Shown here piece by piece: positions 7,975 through 15,520 of a DNA stretch of 18,483 bases. Origin of the DNA: a bacterium. GTDB taxonomy: Bacteria > Bacteroidota > Bacteroidia > Bacteroidales > Muribaculaceae. Position 1 is the first letter of the stretch. Each line of letters opens with the position of its first letter. The stretch covers positions 1-18,483 of the forward strand of contig SFWW01000044.1 of the NCBI GenBank assembly GCA_004559845.1. The letters are read 5' to 3'. Both the position numbers and the translations under genes were made by a program. Below the pieces are notes generated by a model. The model was given only the letters and a program-made list of their open reading frames with translations, was not told the DNA's origin and did no database searches.

Positions 7975-10047
7975 ATGGCAGCATTAGAAAAAATTAGAAA
8001 AAGATCTGTGTTTCTGATTGTTGTAGTGGGTGGCGCTTTGGCCGCCTTCGTACTCGGAGACCTTTTTAAACTCGATTCACTGTTCAGAGATAGTTCAGTG
8101 GCAAAAGTAGGTAGCACCTCTATCGGTATTCAAGAATTCCAACAACGCATGAATTTTGCGCAAGAATTGGAAAAAAATCAACAAAACAAAACCGAATCTG
8201 CCGACTTGCAACAGCAAGTGCTCGGACAGATGGTGTTTGAAACCATTATCAACGAAGAAAGCGAAGATAATGGAATTGAAGCCGGTGCAGATATGCTGAG
8301 CTTTGTCATCAATCAAGACCAACGTGCCAACGCTTGGGCGCAACAATATGTGCAAGCCACCGGTCAGCAAACCATTCAAGCCGCTTCCGACCTCGATAAA
8401 CTCGTGGGACGCGACGAAACGCTTAACCAAATCGTGACCAAAGAGCAATGGGACGCTTTCAAAAATGAATTGGAAACCAACATTCGCGCTCAGAAAATTA
8501 TGATGATGGTGAGCAACTGCATCGTGGCTAACGATCTCGATGTGCTCGAAATGCAAGCCGATGATGAGGTGATGGAAGTGCAACTCACCAAAAAGGACTA
8601 CACTTCGCTGGAAGACAAAAAGTTCGAACCCTCTAAAGAAGAAATCGAAGCCGTCTATAATCAATACAAAAATTTGTGGAAGATTTACGACAAAACCGTG
8701 TTGGCTCACGTGATTGCTGTGCCTATCCTGCCTAACGCCACCGATATCAAGGCTTCTGACGCGCTCTTCAACAAGGCTTTCGCCACGCTTGAAAGCAAGG
8801 GCATCGACGCTTTGCGCGATATCAACGAATTTAGCAATGTGCAAGAATTAAAACTCACCGATGCCACTGCTAAGCAAATGGGCGAACAGCTCCGCGACTC
8901 TACCTTCGCTTCGTGGGTGGTGTCGGCACCTGCAAATGCCGCTAAAAAATACCAAGATCAATACAATTATGCACTCTTCCAAAAGGTGAACAGCGAAGAA
9001 TTGCTCGACACCATCAAGGTGATTCAAGTGGCTGTGCAAGGTGATAAGAAAACACAAGATAAGGTGCTTGCCGAACTCAATGCCGGTAAGGATGTGAGCA
9101 AAATGAAGGGGGTGCAAGTGAGCCCTGAGCAACCTATCCCCGTGCAAGGACAACAACTCTCGGATGAACAAATTGCTAAATTTGATTCCGCCGTCTCTAA
9201 ATATGTCGTGTTCCAATCTGCAAAAGAAGGCGCTCTGATGGTGAAAACCACCTACCAAAAGAAATCGATGTTCCACACCGTGAACATGGCTAACTACACC
9301 GTGGCTGCCAGCAAGAAAACCACCGCTCAATTGCACGATGGCTTGGAAAAATTCATCGAAAAGAACAACACGCCTGAAGCATTTGCCAAAAATGCAGCAG
9401 CTGCCAAATATCAAGCACAAGAAGTGATGCTCAGCTCGGGCGTGCCCTCTATCGCCAATATCCCCGGTAGCCGCGATATGATTAAGTGGGCGCTCAACGA
9501 AGCCGAAAAGGGACAAATCTCTTCGGTGGCGCAATTGAGCACCGCTATGGTTGCTGTGGCTGTGGATGAGGTGTTCGAAGGCGACTACCTCCCCTTGGAA
9601 GCCAAGAGCGTGCAAGAATTCTGCAAGGCTAAAGCCATGGCTATCAAAAAAGCCGAAGCCATGAAGCAGCAATATGCCGGCAAATTCAAATCGTTGAATG
9701 AATATGCCAAGGCTTTCGCAGCTCAGGTCGACACCACTTCCTTCTCTTTCAATAGCGAATATGCCGACAAGGTGATTATGCAAAGTCCTGCAGGCATCGA
9801 AGGCGATGCCGGCTTGCTCGGCGCAGCAGCAGCTGCCCAAATCGGCAAAGTGAACGTGTGGGCGGGCAACAATGCCATCTACGCATTCGTGGTAAAGAGC
9901 AAAAAAGCCACAATGAAACTCAAAAAAGAGGAATTGGCTCAAAAATGGCAAGCCCTCTACGGATTTGCCGGCCAACGCCAACAACTGCTTCAAGGCGTAG
10001 TGTTCAATTCGGAAGTGTTACAAAACAAACTGGTAAAATTCCAATAA
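7975..10047 (+). CDS. PpiD/SurA-type membrane-anchored periplasmic chaperone
   Basis: The product is 690 residues: a short cytoplasmic start (MAALEKIRKRS), one transmembrane anchor at about residues 11-31 (VFLIVVVGGALAAFVLGD), then a large periplasmic part. Residues about 40-200 form the helical SurA_N-like chaperone domain (VAKVGSTSIGIQEFQQRMNF, then long amphipathic helices). This matches the architecture of PpiD homologues of about 700 residues in Bacteroidales, which help newly secreted proteins fold. The central parvulin region (about residues 343-450, LLDTIKVIQVAVQGDKK onward) lacks the usual HIL and GGDLGWF-type active-site motifs, so prolyl-isomerase activity is doubtful. A degenerate second domain and a helical C-terminus follow. 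The gene has its own promoter and a strong terminator. In related genomes a CorC/HlyC-type gene tends to lie next to it, as here. Confidence 0.85.
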   Translation: MAALEKIRKRSVFLIVVVGGALAAFVLGDLFKLDSLFRDSSVAKVGSTSIGIQEFQQRMNFAQELEKNQQNKTESADLQQQVLGQMVFETIINEESEDNGIEAGADMLSFVINQDQRANAWAQQYVQATGQQTIQAASDLDKLVGRDETLNQIVTKEQWDAFKNELETNIRAQKIMMMVSNCIVANDLDVLEMQADDEVMEVQLTKKDYTSLEDKKFEPSKEEIEAVYNQYKNLWKIYDKTVLAHVIAVPILPNATDIKASDALFNKAFATLESKGIDALRDINEFSNVQELKLTDATAKQMGEQLRDSTFASWVVSAPANAAKKYQDQYNYALFQKVNSEELLDTIKVIQVAVQGDKKTQDKVLAELNAGKDVSKMKGVQVSPEQPIPVQGQQLSDEQIAKFDSAVSKYVVFQSAKEGALMVKTTYQKKSMFHTVNMANYTVAASKKTTAQLHDGLEKFIEKNNTPEAFAKNAAAAKYQAQEVMLSSGVPSIANIPGSRDMIKWALNEAEKGQISSVAQLSTAMVAVAVDEVFEGDYLPLEAKSVQEFCKAKAMAIKKAEAMKQQYAGKFKSLNEYAKAFAAQVDTTSFSFNSEYADKVIMQSPAGIEGDAGLLGAAAAAQIGKVNVWAGNNAIYAFVVKSKKATMKLKKEELAQKWQALYGFAGQRQQLLQGVVFNSEVLQNKLVKFQ

Positions 10048-10085
10048 TCTAACCCCCTCATATCATCTCGATATGACAAACCCCC

Positions 10086-10127
10086 GACCGCTCGGCATCC
10101 CCACCCCCGCCGAGCGGTCCCCTTTTT
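10086..10127 (+). terminator. Intrinsic terminator of the PpiD-like gene
   Basis: GACCGCTCGGC (10086-10096) pairs perfectly over 11 bp with GCCGAGCGGTC (10109-10119). The loop is a C-rich 12-mer, and CCC plus six T follow. It begins 39 bp after the stop codon. Confidence 0.85.
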
Positions 10128-10128
10128 T

Positions 10129-10368
10129 ATCCCCTCCACCTCCACTCACCCCTTGCCAGCTTTTGTGGTGCAACGATAATAAAGCCGCCTACGCCGAAAA
10201 ACACAACAGCATCGTGTGGAAGGTATATCCATGCCACTGCCATGTGATCCCTGCGCACCTCACTATCAGACAGCGTATTAATGTAGGGGTGCATCCCTTC
10301 TCGGCAGCGGTTCCCCATTACATGCCCCACCAGCCTGCGTCGCCATACACAATCCTGTCCGGCAAGCT
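10129..10368. other. Non-coding gap before repeat copy A
   Basis: This stretch of about 240 bp holds no credible gene, promoter or RNA. The only open frames are short and low-quality. The right part (about 10276-10368, with GTAGGGGTGCATCCC and then ATACACAATCC) resembles, in a diverged form, the GTAGGGACATGCCACC and ATACACACGATA blocks that precede the T-tract hairpins in repeat copies B and C. It is therefore probably a worn 5' part of the same repeat. Confidence 0.4.
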
Positions 10369-10468
10369 ATAGGCGCAGTTTTTTTTTCGGCGAAGCCGAC
10401 TTTTTTTCCGCGAAGCGGCTTTTTTTTCGGGTGGCGAGGGATGTGAGTGGGGTGCGAAGCAGCCCACC

Positions 10469-10532
10469 GTGGGCGAGAGTGGTGATAAAGCTGAAAATGA
10501 GTTTTCAGGCTTTATCCCACTCGCCGTCCCAC
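10469..10532. repeat. 64-nt imperfect inverted repeat unique to copy A
   Basis: TGAAAA (10492-10497) pairs with TTTTCA (10502-10507) around TGAG. The stem extends outward through GATAAAGC with GCTTTATC (one bulged G), TGG with CCA, GGCGAG with CTCGCC (two-base bulge) and GTGGG with CCCAC (two-base bulge). It spans almost the whole segment. No T-run follows, so a terminator is unlikely. Confidence 0.6.
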
Positions 10533-10544
10533 GAAAGGGCTTTA

Positions 10545-10577
10545 CTATCAAAAATAGCCGTAAATGAAAGAGCCGTG
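10545..10577 (+). repeat. 33-bp end module of copy A, upstream of a promoter
   Basis: This matches 15995-16027 at 32 of 33 positions. It contains two direct AGCCGT hexamers (10556 and 10571, 15 bp start to start). It ends 27 bp before the TTTG -33 box of the CorC-like gene. It could be the conserved terminus of the repeat or a protein-binding site; sequence alone does not separate these. Confidence 0.65.
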
Positions 10578-10604
10578 GTGCCGGGCTTCAATTTCACCGG
10601 TTTT

Positions 10605-10637
10605 TTTGCTGCAATTAAAAGAAAAATTGTAACTTTG
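10605..10637 (+). promoter_or_regulatory. Consensus Bacteroidota promoter touching the CorC-like start codon
   Basis: TTTG (10605-10608), a 21-base spacer and TAACTTTG (10630-10637) match the -33/-7 consensus. The ATG of the CorC-like gene is at 10642, only four bases after the -7 box, so transcription should start at or next to the initiation codon. Confidence 0.75.
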
Positions 10638-10641
10638 TGGT

Positions 10642-11934
10642 ATGGATACACTCTCCACATATCCGCTTATCATAGTGCTCATCACTATGCTCCTGTCGGC
10701 ATTCTTTGCCGGCATGGAAATCGCCTTTGTGTCGGCAAATAAGGTGCGCCTTGAAATTGATATCCAAAAAGGCGGATTGGTGAACCGCATCATCCATTCG
10801 TTCTACAGCCACAGTGATGTGTTTATATCCACCATGCTCGTGGGTAATAATGTGGTGAATGTGGTCTACAGTATGGCGATGGCGAGCCTTATCAGCGAGC
10901 CGATTAACGCTTGGCTTGGTGGCAACGAATTTCTCCAACTTATCCTCATCACCATCATTTCCACCGTTATCATTTTGATTACCGGCGAATTTCTGCCCAA
11001 AGCCATTTTTCGCATCAATCCCAATGCCTCGCTGCGCATGTTTTCGCTCCCGCTATTCATGTGCTACTGTGTGCTCTACCCCCTTTCTCGCTTCACGGAA
11101 ATGCTTTCGCAATGCCTTATGCGCCTCATCGGCATCAAAATCGATAAAGCCAAAATGGACCGCCTCACTGTGGAAGAACTCGATGCCTATTTGCAAGAAA
11201 CCATCGACAAGCGCGAAGACGAAAACGAGCAGGTGGAGCGTGAGGTGAAAATTTTTGAAAATGCCCTCGATTTTTCCAATACTTACCTGCGCGACTGTAT
11301 GGTGCCGCGCAACGAAATCGTGGCGGTTGACATCAATGAAACCGACCGCGATGGGCTCGTGGAAATTTTTTCCAAAACGGGATTGAGCAAACTTGTGGTG
11401 TATCACGATGATATCGACAATGTGTTGGGCTTTATTTCGGTGAGCGAACTCTTTGTGACCGACGTGAATTGGAAAGACCGTATGAAACCCGTCCTCTTTG
11501 CCCCCGAAACGATGTTGGCAAAGAATATGATGCAAAATCTGCTCAAAAAGCGCCGCTCTATGGCGATTGTGGTGGATGAATTCGGCGGCACGAGCGGGCT
11601 GGTGACTTTGGAGGATTTGGTGGAGGAAATTTTCGGCGATATCCAAGACGAACACGACCATAATGCCTTGGTGGCTCGCAAACTCAACGAAACCACCTTT
11701 GAGTTTTCGGGCAGAATGGAAATTGAGGAAATCAATGAGTCGCATCACCTCGATTTGCCGGAAAGCGACGACTATCAAACCATCGCCGGGCTGCTGCTCA
11801 ATCATCTTGGCGCCATCCCCAATGAGGGCGACACGGTGGATTTTGATTCCTTTAAGGTGACGGTGCTGAAGAAAAATGCCGCACGCGTGGAATTGGTGCG
11901 CTTGGTGGTAAATCCTTCGGCTAATCATAAATAA
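10642..11934 (+). CDS. CorC/HlyC-family (CNNM-like) membrane protein with CBS pair
   Basis: The 430-residue protein has the full family order. A DUF21/CNNM transmembrane domain covers about residues 5-150 (LIIVLITMLLSAFFAGMEIAF, then FISTMLVGNNVVNVVYSM and FLQLILITIISTVIILITGE). A CBS pair covers about 205-335, with MVPR at 220 and VDEFGGTSGLVTLEDLVEEI around 311-332. A C-terminal CorC_HlyC domain covers about 350-425. Family members are linked to Mg2+ or divalent cation export or homeostasis; the hemolysin label is historical. GldE, a gliding-motility relative in Bacteroidota, is a possible alternative name, but nothing here specifically supports gliding. The start is fixed by the transmembrane helix directly behind it. 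It heads a likely operon with the ABC ATPase and permease, 24 bp before the first. Confidence 0.92.
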   Translation: MDTLSTYPLIIVLITMLLSAFFAGMEIAFVSANKVRLEIDIQKGGLVNRIIHSFYSHSDVFISTMLVGNNVVNVVYSMAMASLISEPINAWLGGNEFLQLILITIISTVIILITGEFLPKAIFRINPNASLRMFSLPLFMCYCVLYPLSRFTEMLSQCLMRLIGIKIDKAKMDRLTVEELDAYLQETIDKREDENEQVEREVKIFENALDFSNTYLRDCMVPRNEIVAVDINETDRDGLVEIFSKTGLSKLVVYHDDIDNVLGFISVSELFVTDVNWKDRMKPVLFAPETMLAKNMMQNLLKKRRSMAIVVDEFGGTSGLVTLEDLVEEIFGDIQDEHDHNALVARKLNETTFEFSGRMEIEEINESHHLDLPESDDYQTIAGLLLNHLGAIPNEGDTVDFDSFKVTVLKKNAARVELVRLVVNPSANHK

Positions 11935-11958
11935 TTTTGCATTAACTCGCATAGCGAT

Positions 11959-12603
11959 ATGGAGAAAATTCAACTACATCACACGCTGCCTGCCGTGTTT
12001 GCCGGACGCGAAGACAATCACAGCGAAATCTGGTTGCAAGAAGTGGAGTTTGTGCGCGGCAAGCACTATCTGATTTCTGCCGAAAGCGGCACCGGTAAGT
12101 CGAGCCTCTGCGCCTACATTTATGGCTATCGGGTGGATTATTCGGGCACTTTTTCGTTTGATGGCGAGGATATTCGCACACTCACCATCCCGCAGTGGTG
12201 CCAAATTCGCAAGCACCACATTGCCTATCTGCCTCAAGATTTGCGCCTGTTTCCCGAACTCTCGGCGATGGAGAATATCCAACTCAAAAATCGCCTCACT
12301 CACCATAAATCCAATAGCGAAATCCTGGCATATTTCGAGCAATTGGGCATCCCGGAAAAGGTGAATAGCCCGGTGAGCAAACTCTCTATCGGTCAGCAAC
12401 AGCGGGTGGCTATTATCCGCACTCTGTGCCAGCCCGCCGACTTTATTCTCCTCGATGAACCGGTGAGCCACCTCGATGCCACCAACAATGCCATCGTGGC
12501 GAAAATGGTGACGGAAGAAGCCGCCCGACAAGGCGCCGGCATCATCAGCACCAGTGTGGGCAATAACGTAAGTATCACCGTCGACAAAGAATTTAAACTA
12601 TGA
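11959..12603 (+). CDS. ABC transporter ATPase, LolD/MacB-like
   Basis: This 214-residue nucleotide-binding subunit pairs with the permease that overlaps it by four bases (ATGA). It has a Walker A AESGTGKSS (41-49, Ala in place of the first Gly), a Q-loop YLPQDLRLFPE, a signature LSIGQQQR (142-149, Ile for the second residue of LSGGQ) and a Walker B FILLDEP with Asp166-Glu167, then a D-loop SHLD. The usual switch histidine after Walker B is absent: the expected strand reads GIISTSVGNN (about 194-203). That points to reduced or unusual ATP turnover, though close relatives I recall carry a similar TS-x-G sequence there, so it may be a family trait. In type VII ABC systems such ATPases power mechanotransmission across the envelope (lipoprotein release, efflux or signalling). 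Substrate unknown. Confidence 0.9.
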   Translation: MEKIQLHHTLPAVFAGREDNHSEIWLQEVEFVRGKHYLISAESGTGKSSLCAYIYGYRVDYSGTFSFDGEDIRTLTIPQWCQIRKHHIAYLPQDLRLFPELSAMENIQLKNRLTHHKSNSEILAYFEQLGIPEKVNSPVSKLSIGQQQRVAIIRTLCQPADFILLDEPVSHLDATNNAIVAKMVTEEAARQGAGIISTSVGNNVSITVDKEFKL

Positions 12604-13793
12604 ACCGTTCATTGATGTGGAAACTCTTGCGCAAGCACATTAGCAAGGCGCAACTCATCGGCTTTTCGCTGGCGAATCTCGTGGGACTCTCCATCGTGAT
12701 TTTGGCGGTGCAATTCTATTGCGATGTGCTGCCGGTGTTCAACGATGAGGAGTCGTTTATCAGCAAAGACTACTTGATTATCACGCGCAATCTCACCAGT
12801 GCCGGTGCGCTGATGGGTGGCACCACCGAGTTTTCGCCCGAACTCATTGCCGACATCAAGGCGCAGCCCTGGTGCCGCAAGGTGGCGCCATTTGTGAATA
12901 GCGAGTTTGCCGTTACGGCGAGCATCGGGGTTGACAATGCCCACGCTATGCGCACCCAGTTTTTCTTCGAAAGCATTCCTTCGGAATTTATCGATGTAGA
13001 CCCCACTTGGAAGTTTAATCCCGATAGCCCTACGGTGCCGGTGATTATGAGCCGCGACTATCTTTCGCTCTACAATTTTGGCTTCGCTTCCACTCAAGGC
13101 ATGCCGCAAATCAGCGAAAGCGAGGCGTCGAGCATTCCGCTGGTGTTTAATCTGGCAGGCAATGGCTTGCGCGACAATGTGCAAGGTCGCATCGTGGGAT
13201 TTAGCAATCGACTCAACACCATCATCGTGCCCGAAGAATTTATGGAATGGGCAAACAAAAAATACGGGCAAGGTGGCAAATTGCAGCCCCTGCGCCTCAT
13301 TATTGAGGTGAATCGACCCGGCGACCCTGCCATCCAGCAATATATGGACGAACACCAATACAATATCGCCGGCGATAAAACCAACTCGGGCAAAACCTAC
13401 TATTTCCTCACCCTTATCGTGTCGATTGTGGTGATTGTGGGCGTGCTCATCAGCCTCTTGTCGTTTTTCGTGTTGATGCTGAGCATCTACTTGCTTTTGC
13501 AAAAAAACACGCGCAAACTCCAGGACTTGCTCATGCTGGGCTATTCGCCGCAAGAAGTGTCGCGCCCCTACATCAAGATGGTGCTCTACATTAATGGTGC
13601 CGTGCTCTTGCTCGCACTCGTGCTGATGTTTGCCGCTCGTGCATCCTATATGGTGATGCTCAGTGGCTTAGGCACCAAAGGCGGCACTATCGTGGCGTCG
13701 ATTGTGGTGGCTGTTGCCATCATGGCTTCTATCACCACCGGCAATGTGCTCGCCATTCGCCGCAAAATCCGCTCGCTCTGGATTCGCCCATAA
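12600..13793 (+). CDS. ABC transporter permease, MacB/FtsX-like
   Basis: The 397-residue protein has one N-terminal transmembrane helix (about 18-40, LIGFSLANLVGLSIVILAV), a periplasmic domain of about 220 residues (from FNDEESFISKDYLIITRN to about 260), and a C-terminal bundle of three helices (about 264-300, 317-338 and 363-385). This is the MacB/FtsX (type VII) permease topology. The helix segment YLLLQKNTRKLQDLLMLGYSPQEV is the usual cytosolic coupling helix that contacts the ATPase. The start overlaps the ATPase stop (ATGA), which implies translational coupling, and the gene is followed at once by a terminator. The partner substrate is unknown; no periplasmic adaptor or TolC-like gene is next to it, so lipoprotein or envelope-stress functions are as likely as drug efflux. 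Confidence 0.88.
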   Translation: MNRSLMWKLLRKHISKAQLIGFSLANLVGLSIVILAVQFYCDVLPVFNDEESFISKDYLIITRNLTSAGALMGGTTEFSPELIADIKAQPWCRKVAPFVNSEFAVTASIGVDNAHAMRTQFFFESIPSEFIDVDPTWKFNPDSPTVPVIMSRDYLSLYNFGFASTQGMPQISESEASSIPLVFNLAGNGLRDNVQGRIVGFSNRLNTIIVPEEFMEWANKKYGQGGKLQPLRLIIEVNRPGDPAIQQYMDEHQYNIAGDKTNSGKTYYFLTLIVSIVVIVGVLISLLSFFVLMLSIYLLLQKNTRKLQDLLMLGYSPQEVSRPYIKMVLYINGAVLLLALVLMFAARASYMVMLSGLGTKGGTIVASIVVAVAIMASITTGNVLAIRRKIRSLWIRP

Positions 13794-13800
13794 TCTCATC

Positions 13801-13849
13801 CGTGCTTTCGCCATTTTATTCAACAATCGGGCGAAAGCACGCCTTTTTT
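13801..13849 (+). terminator. Intrinsic terminator of the CorC-ABC operon
   Basis: CGTGCTTTCGCC (13801-13812) pairs perfectly over 12 bp with GGCGAAAGCACG (13830-13841). The loop is 17 nt, and CC plus six T follow at 13842-13849. It starts seven bases after the permease stop codon. Confidence 0.85.
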
Positions 13850-13881
13850 CTTGCAAATTGTACCAAAAAGCACTAAATTTA
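13850..13881 (+). promoter_or_regulatory. Promoter for the ATPase-TOPRIM gene
   Basis: CTTG (13850-13853), a 20-base spacer and TAAATTTA (13874-13881) match seven of eight -7 positions (consensus TAnnTTTG). The -33 half begins right at the end of the T-run of the preceding terminator, so termination and initiation signals abut. It would give a leader of about 35 bases. Confidence 0.55.
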
Positions 13882-13922
13882 CCACTGTAAACGATGTCAC
13901 ACACCCCAAAACAAACCACACT

Positions 13923-15491
13923 ATGGAACTCCAACTGCCACAAAAACTCAATAGCGAACAGGCTTCCACCATCATAAATGCCCGACAAGTGACCGTGATT
14001 GGCGCTAACGGGAGCGGAAAAACACGCTTCTGCGACCAAATTATGGAGCTCTACCCCAATCGCGCTTTCCGCCTCTGCGCCTTGCGCGCCATCTTTCCCG
14101 ACACACGCGCTGCGGTGATGCCGGGCTCGGTGACCGATATCTTCAATAAATATAATGAGGCAAATCCTTTGCTGAAAAGCCTTGCCAACACGGAGTTCGA
14201 TAAGTTGGTCCACATCATGCTGATGGAGGAATTTCACGATTTGATACGCTACAAAACTTGCACCCTCCTTCAGCAAGAGTGCTCGATGCCCAAAACCAAA
14301 CTCGACACCACACTGAAAATGTGGCAAGAGGTGTTTCCAAAAAATAAGGTGCTCCGCGAAAATGGTAAACTGCTCTTTGCCACTGAAGGCAATTCCGACC
14401 GCTATTCGGCACTTCGGCTGAGCGATGGCGAAAAAGCGGTGCTCTACTACATTGGAGCAGTGCAGTATGCGATGCCGGGCGCAGTGATTTTGGTCGACGA
14501 CCCGGGCGCGTTTATCCATCATTCGATGATGAATACGCTTTGGAATGTGATTGAGGAAATCCGCCCCGATTGCACATTTGTGTACAACACCCATAATATT
14601 GAATTCGCTTCCTCGCGCATCGATAATCACTGCGTGTGGGTGAAGAGTTTCGACCCTGAAAAGCGGCAGTGGGACTACGAGGTGATGCCGTCGAGCAACC
14701 ACCTGAGCGAGGGCATTTACCTCGACATCCTGGGCAGCCGCAAGCCGGTTCTCTTTATTGAGGGCGACGACACACACAGCATTGATGGCAAACTCTATCC
14801 GCTCATTTTCCGCGACTATACGGTGAAGCCGCTCGGCAGTTGCAATAAGGTGATAGAAAGCGTACGCTCGTTCAATGATTTGCAGGCGTTCCACCACCTG
14901 AATAGTTGGGGCATCGTCGACCGTGACCGACGCGGCGAAAAGGAGGTGGCATATTTGCGTGCAAAAAAAATATTGGTGCCGAATGTGGCGGAAGTGGAAA
15001 ACATCTTGCTTATAGAGGAGGTGGTGAAAGCAGTGGCAAGGTATCGGAAAAAAGACCCCAACGAGGTGTTTATGAAGGTGAAGCGTGCCGTGATGCGCAT
15101 GTTTGAAAACCAACTCAAGCAGCAAGCCATGGAGCATGTGCGCCATCGCGTGAAGCACGAGGTGGAACTTCGCATCGATAAGCGTTTCACCAATATCAGT
15201 GCGCTGGAAAATCATATGGTGGATTTGGTGAACGAAATCAATCCGAGAAACATCTACGACACGCTCTGCCGCAAATTTCACCTCTATCTCGAAGAAGGCA
15301 ACTACGCTCAGGTGATGCGCGTGTTCAACCAAAAACACATGCTTTCCGATAGCAATGTGGCGCCATTGGTGGGGCTGGAAGATAAAAAAGCCTATATCCG
15401 CACCATCCTCACCATTCTCAAAACCAACCACCCCGAAGCCGCACCTATTAGAAAAGCCATCATCGCTTGCTTCAATTTCGAAGCGCAATAG
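13923..15491 (+). CDS. Single-protein ABC-ATPase plus TOPRIM (DUF4435-like) nuclease, OLD/PARIS-type defence candidate
   Basis: The 522-residue protein joins two enzymatic halves. The N-terminal ABC/AAA-like ATPase has Walker A GANGSGKT (27-34), a signature-like LSDGEK (166-171), Walker B VILVDDP with Asp192-Asp193 (Asp where Glu is usual) and switch His224 (YNTHN). Its central insert is short and has no long Rad50-like coiled coil. The C-terminal half has the TOPRIM/DUF4435 pattern: VLFIEGDD with Glu280, IVDRDRRG with Asp333 and Asp335, and EVEN at 357-360, then a helical tail rich in charged residues. Such pairings occur in OLD nucleases and in PARIS (AriA ATPase, AriB DUF4435 effector), where they abort phage infection. 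I use the ATG at 13923; the frame opens upstream at a TTG that overlaps the promoter. The gene is monocistronic. A housekeeping role is not excluded. Confidence 0.8.
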   Translation: MELQLPQKLNSEQASTIINARQVTVIGANGSGKTRFCDQIMELYPNRAFRLCALRAIFPDTRAAVMPGSVTDIFNKYNEANPLLKSLANTEFDKLVHIMLMEEFHDLIRYKTCTLLQQECSMPKTKLDTTLKMWQEVFPKNKVLRENGKLLFATEGNSDRYSALRLSDGEKAVLYYIGAVQYAMPGAVILVDDPGAFIHHSMMNTLWNVIEEIRPDCTFVYNTHNIEFASSRIDNHCVWVKSFDPEKRQWDYEVMPSSNHLSEGIYLDILGSRKPVLFIEGDDTHSIDGKLYPLIFRDYTVKPLGSCNKVIESVRSFNDLQAFHHLNSWGIVDRDRRGEKEVAYLRAKKILVPNVAEVENILLIEEVVKAVARYRKKDPNEVFMKVKRAVMRMFENQLKQQAMEHVRHRVKHEVELRIDKRFTNISALENHMVDLVNEINPRNIYDTLCRKFHLYLEEGNYAQVMRVFNQKHMLSDSNVAPLVGLEDKKAYIRTILTILKTNHPEAAPIRKAIIACFNFEAQ

Positions 15492-15499
15492 CAGGCGTT

Positions 15500-15520
15500 G
15501 GCTTTGCCAAAAAGCCTTCT
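15500..15520 (+). terminator. Possible weak terminator after the ATPase-TOPRIM gene
   Basis: GGCTTT (15500-15505) pairs with AAAGCC (15511-15516) around GCCAA and is followed by the short pyrimidine run TTCTTCC. Six bp with a poor T-tract make this a weak call. The T-flanked hairpins of repeat copy B, 280 bp downstream, could serve instead. Confidence 0.35.

Larger units (their letters stand above)
10369..10577 (+). repeat. Intergenic T-tract/hairpin repeat, copy A
   Basis: From ATAGGCGCAG (10369) to CCCACCG (10469) this is near-identical to copy B at 15778-15877; I see one T-run length change and one T/C substitution in about 100 bp. It contains, in order, nine T, the hairpin TCGGC-GAA-GCCGA (10387-10399), C plus seven T, the hairpin CCGC-GAA-GCGG (10408-10418), C plus eight T, then a larger stem whose tip GTGGGGTGC-GAA-GCAGCCCAC spans 10447-10467. 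After 10469 it departs from B into its own long inverted repeat, then rejoins B in the 33-bp end module at 10545-10577. There is no coding potential: reverse-strand frames give Lys/Arg-rich low-complexity peptides from the hairpins. Confidence 0.85.

Noticed and set aside
8848..9993. 381-codon minus-strand frame inside the PpiD-like gene, and 8095-8844
   Set aside because: Shadow frames with His/Phe-rich composition, no start context and no domain.
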